Positions 1-5,349 of a DNA stretch of 7,931 nucleotides are shown here, one piece after another. Both the position numbers and the translations under genes were made by a program. Each line of letters begins with the position of its first letter. Within the stretch, counting starts at the first letter, position 1. The DNA lies in contig JAUWMS010000093.1 in assembly GCA_030613045.1 (NCBI GenBank), positions 1 through 7,931 of the forward strand, given 5' to 3'. The notes under the pieces are model-generated. The model was not told where the DNA came from. It searched no databases and worked only from the letters and a program-made list of their open reading frames with translations. This DNA comes from Candidatus Latescibacterota bacterium (lineage in GTDB: Bacteria; Latescibacterota; 4484-107).

Positions 1-1
1 T

Positions 2-778
2 AAAGGTAACATTCTTAAGTGCGGGATTCCGGAAGCAAAAGGGGGAACATGGAAATTTCGACAGCTCTTCGCAGACGGAGAACGCCAGGTACGGGCGCGC
101 TACCCGAATCTGGACCCAAAAGCTAAACGCTGGAATGGGAAATGGGCTCACAGCCAGGCCGATCCGGCAGCATTAGAAACAAAGCCCTTCATTGTCTGGA
201 GTGAGCCGGATGCATTCCCGCACTCCTGGGCCAAACCCAGTCAGGGAGAACTTTTTATTTTGCCATTTCATGGTAGCAAGGCTACATGGGGGACTTCCTG
301 TATTAGTGGGATCAGGTCAATAGACAGGGATAAAGGCATTATTAGATTGGTGCACGGGTTGAGAAGATTTGACACTAATCCCTTTTATTGGCCCCTAAAA
401 GATGGCGGTTGCCAGTTTGTTGTCGAGAACATTTTGGAGGAACTGGATCAGCCGGGCGAATGGTGCCTGGACAGTGAGGATGGTGTTCTTTACTTCTGGC
501 CTTTGAAAGATTCCATTGCCAGCATGGAGGTCGTGGCTCCGGTGGTGAAATGTCTCATCCGTTTGAGAGGAGCCGCAAACGTGCGTATATCCGGTTTTGT
601 GTTCACGGAAACTCAAAGCGGCGAGCCCTCATCACATTATTCGGATGTCGATGGAGTGGGAGCCATGAGACCTCAGATGGGCTGGGAATACTGCGGAGAG
701 ACAATCTACTTGAACGTTTGCACTAACTGTTATATAGCCCTACAACGCCATTTAATAAATTTCGCTATTGACAAATAA
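2..778 (+). pseudogene. Right-handed parallel beta-helix protein, N-terminal fragment cut by an insertion sequence
   Basis: This frame is open from the first complete codon at base 2, so the true start lies upstream of the window. The visible part has 258 codons, of which 245 (to base 736) belong to the original gene; the last 13 (ALQRHLINFAIDK) are read from the insertion sequence end before TAA at 776-778. It resembles the region before the coils of secreted right-handed parallel beta-helix proteins: FRQLFADGERQVRARYPN near residue 20, and a stretch like ENILEELDQPGEWCLD followed by GVLYFWPL, the usual pre-helix segment. RLRGAANVRISGFVF then looks like the first beta-helix rungs. Family members are usually extracellular polysaccharide-active or surface proteins, but the rungs that would carry an active site are missing, so no substrate can be named. 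The remainder of the gene is not found on the far side of the element. Family call is from remembered motifs, not a search. Confidence 0.7.
733..753 (+). repeat. Left terminal inverted repeat of the insertion sequence
   Basis: The sequence begins TATAGCCCTACAACG and ends CATTT. Compared with the reverse complement of the right end, 20 of 21 bases match; the one difference is C at 748 against A. Transposase binding site. The first four bases may be target duplication rather than element. Confidence 0.88.
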
Positions 779-796
779 GAAATGATTTGCTATATT
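768..796 (+). promoter_or_regulatory. Transposase promoter
   Basis: Exact -35 TTGACA at 768-773, a 17-base spacer, and -10 TATATT at 791-796 (five of six consensus bases). The predicted transcription start is about 802-804, roughly 20 bases before the transposase ATG at 824. It lies wholly inside the insertion sequence. The predicted start falls within the left arm (796-805) of the inverted repeat around the ribosome binding site. Confidence 0.75.
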
Positions 797-835
797 TCTG
801 GCAACTAAAAAAGGAGGTAAGCTATGTTGCCAGAA
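796..835 (+). promoter_or_regulatory. Inverted repeat bracketing the transposase ribosome binding site
   Basis: TTCTGGCAAC (796-805) and GTTGCCAGAA (826-835) are exact reverse complements. In RNA they form a 10-bp stem with a 20-base loop. The loop holds the strong Shine-Dalgarno AAGGAGGT (811-818) and the first two bases of the ATG (824-826); the G of the start codon and codons 2-4 are in the stem. A full stem forms only in RNA that starts upstream of about 796, that is, read-through RNA from outside; RNA from the element's own promoter has at most a few bases of the left arm. The inferred role is blocking translation from impinging transcription, as known for IS10 and IS50. An alternative is a binding site for a repressor or the transposase itself. 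Confidence 0.65.
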
Positions 836-2113
836 TGCAGAATCAATACTGCGACCTTTTCGATTCCTAAATTCACTGTAGAGAAAGAGGACGTTGAGGA
901 CTTTATCGATGAATTGAAGGGATTTCATAAGCACTTTGCTGATTGTTTTTCAAGAAGCGAACCAAGGGAAAATTTCTTTCGATACACTGTCGGTCAACTT
1001 AGTCAATTGGAAAGGAAATCTATCGAGCCGATAGCACTGAATATTCAAGGAGGAGCTGTACGGTCAATGCAACGGTTTGTAAGCGAAGTAATTTGGGATG
1101 AGAATAAGTTGTTGCACAAATATCATGCTATTGTAAACGAAGATATGGGAAATTCCACCGGTGTACTGATTTTTGATGAGTCTGGATTTGCCAAAAAAGG
1201 CAACGATTCAGCTGGCGTTGCAAGACAGTATTGTGGTAGTTTGGGCAAGGTTGAAAATTGTCAAGTAGGCGTCTTTGCAGCTTATGCGTCTCCTTCGGGC
1301 TATGCTTTGTTAGATAAACGCTTATTTATTCCGGAGAAATGGTTTGATGACGATTACGAGGTAAGGAGGAATAAATGCAACATTCCTGAAGAGGTTGCAT
1401 TTAAGACAAAACCACAGTTGGCGGCTGAAATGCTTCAGGATCTTCAAGAGCAAAACGTCCTTCCCTATAAATACGTTTTGGGGGATTGTCTTTATGGAAA
1501 TAGTCCCGAGTTTATTGGCGCTATAGAGAAACATGCAAGTCTAATTTATTTTGTAGGAATTTCGTCAGATACACTATGTTGGTTAAAAAGCCCGATTACA
1601 AGAATGAAGGAATACAAGTACAAAGGGAAAGTGCATACTAAAGAGGTTCTTGGAAGAACAGAGAAGAAACCAATATCTTTCAAAACGCTGGCTATAAATA
1701 CCAATAACTATTTTTGGTATCGCCGCAAAGTGTCCGAAGGCACAAAAGGACCGATAGAGTATGAATTTATGAGAAGGCGTGTTGTTCTATCAAAGGATGG
1801 GCTGCCTCAAAAAACGGTTTGGCTTATCATCAAACGAACTTTGGGATGCAATCCTACCTATTATTTTTACATAAGCAACGCTCCTGAAAATACAAGATTG
1901 AAGACCTTTGTCTGGTTAAGTGGTCTTAGATGGGCCATAGAGCAATGTTTTGAAGAAACGAAAAGTGAGTTGGGTATGGATCAGTATGAAGTCAGAAAAT
2001 ATCCGGGATGGAATCACCATATTTTAACCTGTATGTTAGCTCACTTTTTTCTTTGGCACCTTAAAATCAGATTGGGGAAAAAAAACACCATCTATTACGC
2101 TGTCACAGCTTAG
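824..2113 (+). CDS. IS701-family DDE transposase, main frame (429 aa)
   Basis: Cuts and joins the ends of the insertion sequence through an RNase H-like DDE fold. Start ATG 824 is fixed by AAGGAGGT ending five bases upstream. The N-terminal region has FFRYTVGQLSQLERKSIEPIA (residues 51-71), the usual IS701-type helical lead. Catalytic candidates: D118 in LIFDESGFAKKG, followed by the family-typical SAGVARQYCGSLGKVENCQVGV; D221 in VLGDCLYG; and E373 in R369-x3-E373-x6-K380, the C-terminal signature of the broader IS4-like DDE group. All three acidic residues are present, so the core is intact. After K420 this frame gives an unrelated nine-residue end and TAG at 2111-2113. The +1 frame carries a further 57 residues that look like the real tail (see 2085-2258). 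The 429-residue product may be inactive, a regulatory short form, or enough for function. Confidence 0.88.
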   Translation: MLPECRINTATFSIPKFTVEKEDVEDFIDELKGFHKHFADCFSRSEPRENFFRYTVGQLSQLERKSIEPIALNIQGGAVRSMQRFVSEVIWDENKLLHKYHAIVNEDMGNSTGVLIFDESGFAKKGNDSAGVARQYCGSLGKVENCQVGVFAAYASPSGYALLDKRLFIPEKWFDDDYEVRRNKCNIPEEVAFKTKPQLAAEMLQDLQEQNVLPYKYVLGDCLYGNSPEFIGAIEKHASLIYFVGISSDTLCWLKSPITRMKEYKYKGKVHTKEVLGRTEKKPISFKTLAINTNNYFWYRRKVSEGTKGPIEYEFMRRRVVLSKDGLPQKTVWLIIKRTLGCNPTYYFYISNAPENTRLKTFVWLSGLRWAIEQCFEETKSELGMDQYEVRKYPGWNHHILTCMLAHFFLWHLKIRLGKKNTIYYAVTA

Positions 2114-2258
2114 AGTCTTACTTGAGGCTGTCTTACCTTTGAGAGCTTATGATATTGATGGGGCTATATCATTAGTAAAGTGGGTTCAAGAAAGAAACCA
2201 TGGGGCTTATCTCTCACATAGAAAAAAACGATTTGGAAATATCCCTGAGTTGCTGTAA
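2085..2258 (+). other. Out-of-frame C-terminal tail of the transposase (+1 frame)
   Basis: From ACA at 2085 the +1 frame is open for 57 codons to TAA at 2256-2258. It reads TPSITLSQLRVLLEAVLPLR at first and ends in a basic stretch LSHRKKRFGNIPELL. This has the look of the short helical end of IS701-type transposases and finishes exactly at the right inverted repeat. The frame change lies in GGGG followed by eight A (2074-2085); with seven A the whole gene would read as one 477-residue protein. It could be reached by polymerase slippage on the A tract or ribosomal frameshifting, or it may be a plain one-base insertion or sequencing error. No start codon or Shine-Dalgarno of its own is apparent. 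Confidence 0.7.
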
Positions 2259-2277
2259 ATGTCGTTGTAGGGCTATA
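2257..2277 (-). repeat. Right terminal inverted repeat of the insertion sequence
   Basis: Partner of the repeat at 733-753. The stop codon TAA (2256-2258) of the +1-frame transposase tail runs into this repeat, which supports that frame as the original end of the transposase. Confidence 0.88.
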
Positions 2278-2282
2278 CACGG

Positions 2283-2298
2283 AAAGGAGCCTCAAATG
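2283..2298 (+). promoter_or_regulatory. Ribosome binding site deciding the LPP20-like start
   Basis: AAAGGAG at 2283-2289 lies six bases before ATG 2296. It begins only five bases beyond the insertion sequence end, so the element sits exactly between any original promoter and this site. Confidence 0.7.
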
Positions 2299-3858
2299 AG
2301 AACGCCGATGTGTTTGATCGCGATGATCGGATTTCTGGCGTGCGCCCCTCACCTGAGTTCAGCGGACGAGGGGCCGCCGGACTGGGCACAGTCCCATACG
2401 CATCCCCAATAGCCTGCGCAGACCCATCTGCTGGGGGGGGGCATCGCGGAGGTGGGGATGGACCAGGCCAAAAACGACGCCCGCATAGAGATCACCCGAC
2501 AGATCAAGGTGCGGATCCAATCGGAGATGGTGGACATTCAGAAACACACGCAGATCGGCGAGCAGGAAACCTACCGCAACGAGATCACCAACCGGACCGA
2601 GATGCTGGTGGACGAAACCGTAGCGGGCATGCAGGTGGTGGAGACCGCCGAGGCCAAGGGCGTCTTTTATGCGCTGGCGTGTTTGGACAGGCGTCGCTTT
2701 GCAGCCGGATTGGAACAGGAAATCGAGGACGGCGTTCTGGCCGTAACCGAGGGAATGGCGGATGCGGATCGCATGGCCCGGGAAGGGCGCATCGCTCCGG
2801 CGCTGGCGAATCTGACCCAGGCGTACGCTCACAGCGGCGAGACCCTGTCCCGGCGGGTTCTGATGCACGCCATTTCTTCAACGCCCCCGATGGTGGAGGG
2901 CCTCGTAAGCCCCGCGAAGGTGCTCTCGAATATGCGGGAAATTCTAACGCATCTTCGATTGGAGAAGGTCTCCGGAGACGGGCAGATTGCCGCGCCGCAA
3001 GCGCCCTTGCCGGAACCATTGGTGGCCCGTCTGGTAATCGTTCATCCGGATGAGGAGACCACGCCGGTGGAGGGGATTCCGGTTCGTTTCGAATCCGCGA
3101 AGGGGAAAAAAATTCAGGAGGTCCTCACGGATCAAAATGGATTGGCCACAACCGATGCGATGGCTTCCGGCGACCAAGAGGTGGGCCGGATCATTGCGCA
3201 TCCGGCGCTCTCCGGCATTCCCCCGGAGGTCAGCCGGGACCTGCCCATCACGGAGGCGGTGTTCTACTATGCGGTCGAACGGGAGGGCTATCCGGTCCAA
3301 GTCGGCCTGGCGATGGAGGACGGCGCGTCCGCTCCGAAAGTCGAGACCAGCTTGACCAAGATGTTGAACAAGCTCGGCTATGTGGTGGACGCCCAATCCC
3401 CCATCCTGCTGAAAGGAACGGTCATTCCGGGAGAAACAAAAGAGGTCGAGGGACTCGGGGGCACGCGGATCCTCGCCAAAGCGGAACTGGATCTGTCCGT
3501 CACGGACCTCGAAAGCGGAACCGTGTTGGAGAGCCTCACCTTCTCCGGAAAAGGCATGGACAAGAGCGGGAAGCTCGCCCTGCGGAAGGCCGTCAAGCAG
3601 ATCAAGATCAAAAAGGAAGCCTTAGCCCCTGCCCTGCGCAACGCCAAACACGTCTTCTCCGTGATTCGGGATCGGGAGGCCAAAGCAAATTTTGAGGAGG
3701 GCCAAAAAATGTTTCAGGCGGGACAGTACCAAAACGCCCTGGTGAAACTGAGTAAAGTGCCCGGCGGCACGCCCCGCTTTTTTCAGGCCCGGGAACTGAT
3801 CCGGACGATTCAGAGGAAGATGCCCATCGTGCCCAAAGAAAGTATTGACCCAAAGTAA
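2296..3858 (+). CDS. LPP20-like exported protein with TPR-like tail, interrupted by an in-frame TAG
   Basis: Codons 1-38 read MRTPMCLIAMIGFLACAPHL and then SSADEGPPDWAQSHTHPQ: an export signal with likely cleavage after SSA (residue 23), or possibly lipidation at C16, although FLAC is a poor lipobox. TAG at 2410-2412 is codon 39. The same frame then stays open for 481 codons and continues the same domain (PAQTHLLGGGIAEVGMDQAK, a pattern typical of LPP20 proteins: PDW, then a glycine-rich strand, then an Ala-rich helix). Later parts: a beta-sandwich-like segment with PVEGIPVRFES and LTDQNGLATT (about 257-286), an alpha/beta domain (about 322-455), and a TPR-like helix pair FEEGQKMFQAGQYQNALVKL (about 466-485). 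Likely periplasmic or outer-membrane associated; partner unknown. If TAG is real, translation could restart at GTG 2452 or ATG 2458 (GGAGG just upstream), giving a product with no export signal. Confidence 0.75.
2410..2412 (+). other. In-frame TAG within the LPP20-like gene, next to a G9 run
   Basis: The codon sits where LPP20-type proteins commonly have an aromatic residue before a short Pro/Ala stretch, so a TAC or TAT to TAG change is the simplest reading. A run of nine G at 2433-2441 follows; one of its codons, GGG at 2436-2438, stands where Val is common in the family. The frame is unchanged across it. Confidence 0.75.
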
Positions 3859-3903
3859 GCCGAAATCTGGGATGTTTCAGAATTCTCCTAACAGTTCGCG
3901 TAG

Positions 3904-3940
3904 GTTTTCCGGTTGGTTCGGAAAACTGTTTTCCCGAACC
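3904..3940 (+). repeat. Overlapping imperfect hairpins after the LPP20-like gene
   Basis: GTTTTCCG (3904-3911) pairs exactly with CGGAAAAC (3919-3926) over a 7-base loop. An alternative fold pairs GGTTCGG (3915-3921) plus following A's with a GTTTTCCCGAACC end (to 3940), with one bulged base. The two folds exclude each other. No clear T tract follows either, so a terminator role is uncertain. Confidence 0.4.
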
Positions 3941-3959
3941 TCAGATGCCATAGGGCTGA

Positions 3960-3985
3960 GCATCGGGATTACAAAATCCCGATGC
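3960..3985 (+). terminator. Perfect 10-bp hairpin, possible transcription stop after the LPP20-like gene
   Basis: GCATCGGGAT (3960-3969) and ATCCCGATGC (3976-3985) are exact reverse complements around a 6-base loop, about 100 bases after the stop codon. The stem is strong, but the following bases are not T-rich; a T7 run occurs only at about 4008. It may be a factor-dependent stop, a 3' RNA-stabilising hairpin or a dispersed repeat. Confidence 0.4.
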
Positions 3986-4028
3986 AACAGAAAAATCTTA
4001 GCGGAAATTTTTTTGTAAGGACTTGGTA

Positions 4029-4050
4029 GAACAGACATTCCTGTCTGTTC
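4029..4050. repeat. Palindromic hairpin element (9-bp arms, 4-base loop)
   Basis: GAACAGACA (4029-4037) pairs exactly with TGTCTGTTC (4042-4050) around TTCC. Compact, near-symmetrical elements like this in intergenic DNA are often dispersed genomic repeats. Only one copy lies in this window. It is not followed by a T tract. Confidence 0.55.
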
Positions 4051-4057
4051 AGCTTTA

Positions 4058-4077
4058 TGGTCAGACGTGGTCAGACA
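4058..4077 (+). repeat. Short direct repeat, two 10-bp units
   Basis: TGGTCAGACG (4058-4067) is followed at once by TGGTCAGACA (4068-4077). It may be a small duplication or a pair of protein-binding half sites; nothing else in the window repeats it. Confidence 0.45.
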
Positions 4078-4128
4078 AGAACGGCTAGACCTACTAACCC
4101 CCGCGAAATGACTGAACCTTTATGACTT

Positions 4129-4158
4129 TTGAAAGTGGCTGATGTGATTGTTTATATG
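4129..4158 (+). promoter_or_regulatory. Weak candidate promoter for the glycosyltransferase gene
   Basis: TTGAAA at 4129-4134, an 18-base spacer, and TATATG at 4153-4158. Each hexamer is only a partial match (TTGAAA 5/6, TATATG 4/6). If used, the transcript would start near 4165, just before the strong hairpin at 4168-4206, leaving a leader of about 145 bases. Confidence 0.3.
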
Positions 4159-4167
4159 GAGTGCGCA

Positions 4168-4206
4168 GGCCGCTCTTGTGCCTTCGGGTACAAGAGCATA
4201 GCGGCC
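4168..4206 (+). repeat. Strong UUCG-capped hairpin in the glycosyltransferase leader
   Basis: GGCCGCTCTTGTGCC (4168-4182) pairs with the GGTACAAGAG..GCGGCC arm (4187-4206) across the tetraloop TTCG, closed by C-G. I count about 15 pairs including one G-T, with a 5-base bulge at 4198-4202. The cUUCGg cap favours RNA as the acting form. No T tract follows. It may be a leader structure or a copy of a dispersed repeat. Confidence 0.55.
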
Positions 4207-4220
4207 ACACCCCGAAAGGC

Positions 4221-4269
4221 CTCTGACCTCTGGTCTCTGACTTCTGGCTTCTGGCTTCTGACTCCTGGC
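4221..4269 (+). repeat. Tandem array of seven degenerate 7-bp units
   Basis: Seven consecutive units: CTCTGAC, CTCTGGT, CTCTGAC, TTCTGGC, TTCTGGC, TTCTGAC, TCCTGGC (consensus YTCTGRY). On the - strand it reads as GAAGCCA/GAAGTCA-type repeats, and it produces a false open frame there. It is probably a slippage-grown minisatellite. Copy number is likely to vary between strains. Confidence 0.8.
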
Positions 4270-4271
4270 TT

Positions 4272-4301
4272 CCCCCCCCTTGACCCCCAACCCCTGCCCC
4301 C
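4272..4301 (-). promoter_or_regulatory. Candidate G-quadruplex motif (- strand) just before the glycosyltransferase start
   Basis: C runs of 8, 5, 4 and 5 (4272-4279, 4284-4288, 4291-4294, 4297-4301) are separated by 4, 2 and 2 bases. On the - strand this is four G tracts with short loops, a good match to the quadruplex pattern; the + strand could form an i-motif. It ends seven bases before ATG 4309 and replaces the Shine-Dalgarno position. Confidence 0.45.
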
Positions 4302-4308
4302 TGAAACC

Positions 4309-5334
4309 ATGACCAGCATTATCATCCCACATTACAACGGAAGCATCCTCTCGGATTGCCTAACCATGCTCTACCACCGCACTCGACACAGTCCCTTCGA
4401 GGTAATCGTGGTGGACGACGGGTCCAGCGACGGGAGCGTGGAGGAGGCGCAAGCCCGGTTTCCGGAGATCAGGGTGCTGCGCAATCCGCGCAATCTGGGT
4501 TTTGCGGCCACCTGCAATCGGGGGCTGGAGGCAGCGTGGGGACGGTACGTGGTGCTCCTGAACAACGACGTGGAGGTGCAGCCGGGTTGGTTGTCGGAAC
4601 TGGTGCGGTTTGCGGAGGCCCACGAGGAGGTCGGCGCATGCCAGCCGAAGATCCTGTCCGTGAAGGATCGGACGCGCTTCGACTATTCGGGCGCGGCCGG
4701 CGGATTGATGGATATTTTTGGGTATCCGTTCTGTCTCGGAAGAGTGTTCGAGGAGATCGAGGAAGATCGGGGACAATACGATACGCCGAGGGAGATTTTC
4801 TGGGCTTCGGGAACCGCGCTGTTTCTCCGAAAGGAGGCCCTGAAGGTCACGGGGCTTCTGGACGAGCGGTTTGTTATGCACGTGGAGGAGATTGATCTGT
4901 GCTGGCGGATGCACCTTGCGGGGTATGCGGTGTGGTCGGCGCCCGCCTCCGTGGTATGGCATCATTCGGGATGGACGCTGCCGCCGGAGCGTTTTCGCAA
5001 GATGTTCCTGAATCATCGCAACAGCTTGATGACGTTGCTGAAAAACTACAGCCTCCGGAATGTGATCCGCATTTTTCCGCTGAGGCTGGGGCTGGAGTGC
5101 GCCTCGATGCTTGCGTTTGCGGCCAAGGGAAACCTCAAAAGAGCGGCCGCGAGTTTATGCGGCATGCTCTCGGTGATCGGACACCTTGGGGAAATCGGGT
5201 CGGCCCGGAGAACGGTGCAGCGCATGCGTCGGGTCTCGGACGAGGAGGTGATGGCGCGGATGTTTCGGGGAAGCATCGCGCTCCGGCACTTTTTGACTTC
5301 AAAGGAACCTGAAGGCTTGGTGAGTGGTGAGTAG
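4309..5334 (+). CDS. Family 2 glycosyltransferase (341 aa)
   Basis: Transfers a sugar from an activated donor to a growing surface glycan; specificity is not readable. The GT-A fold begins at once: SIIIPHYNG (residues 3-11), VIVVDDGSSDGS with D36-D37 for nucleotide binding, RNPRNLGFAATCNRGLEAA (58-76), and LLNNDVEV with D87 as the DxD-like metal site. Then WASGTALFLRK (165-175) and HVEEIDLCWRMHLAGY (191-206), the ED-plus-RW-type acceptor/catalytic motif of rhamnosyltransferase-like GT2 enzymes. The C-terminal part (about 250-300) is moderately hydrophobic and could touch the membrane, but no clear long transmembrane helix is seen. ATG 4309 is chosen because the fold starts there. The frame is open back to TTG 4129, but those 60 codons are repeat-derived. 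No Shine-Dalgarno is visible: the preceding bases are C-rich. Confidence 0.9.
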   Translation: MTSIIIPHYNGSILSDCLTMLYHRTRHSPFEVIVVDDGSSDGSVEEAQARFPEIRVLRNPRNLGFAATCNRGLEAAWGRYVVLLNNDVEVQPGWLSELVRFAEAHEEVGACQPKILSVKDRTRFDYSGAAGGLMDIFGYPFCLGRVFEEIEEDRGQYDTPREIFWASGTALFLRKEALKVTGLLDERFVMHVEEIDLCWRMHLAGYAVWSAPASVVWHHSGWTLPPERFRKMFLNHRNSLMTLLKNYSLRNVIRIFPLRLGLECASMLAFAAKGNLKRAAASLCGMLSVIGHLGEIGSARRTVQRMRRVSDEEVMARMFRGSIALRHFLTSKEPEGLVSGE

Positions 5335-5349
5335 TGCTCAGATTTGCGG

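Larger units (their letters stand above)
733..2277 (+). mobile_element. IS701-family insertion sequence (about 1.54 kb)
   Basis: Two 21-bp terminal inverted repeats differing at one base bound a single transposase gene read left to right. The element is visibly more AT-rich than the DNA on either side, which suggests recent arrival. The inverted repeat can be counted as 733-753/2257-2277, but its outermost four bases are TATA on both sides. TATA is its own reverse complement, so it could equally be a 4-bp target duplication (733-736 and 2274-2277) around a 1537-bp element. The gene to the left reads TGT TAT ATA at the junction, so TATA could be host-derived. The family call rests on the transposase. 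The flanks belong to different genes, so this is not a simple insertion into one gene. Confidence 0.88.

Noticed and set aside
2410..2412. Pyrrolysine or other programmed UAG reading
   Set aside because: No supporting element is visible downstream, LPP20 proteins are not known pyrrolysine users, and another gene in the window ends at TAG; mutation or error is simpler.
2310..3053. Overlapping 247-codon + strand frame rich in Gly, Arg and Asp
   Set aside because: Shadow of the LPP20-like gene in a GC-rich region; composition is typical of an off-frame reading and there is no start signal.
4221..4269. CRISPR-like array
   Set aside because: Units are 7 bp and contiguous with no spacers; a minisatellite, not a CRISPR.
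4129..4308. Upstream extension of the glycosyltransferase from TTG 4129 (60 extra codons)
   Set aside because: The extra codons are read through the UUCG hairpin, the 7-bp array and the C-rich tract, giving low-complexity sequence; the GT2 fold begins at 4309.
4120..4332. Minus-strand ORF with SQKPEARSQ-type repeats
   Set aside because: It is only the translation of the 7-bp tandem array on the other strand; no family, no start signal, overlaps the glycosyltransferase start.
4360..5016. Long - strand frame of 218 codons inside the glycosyltransferase
   Set aside because: Antisense shadow of a well-supported GT2 gene; His/Pro/Arg-rich off-frame composition.
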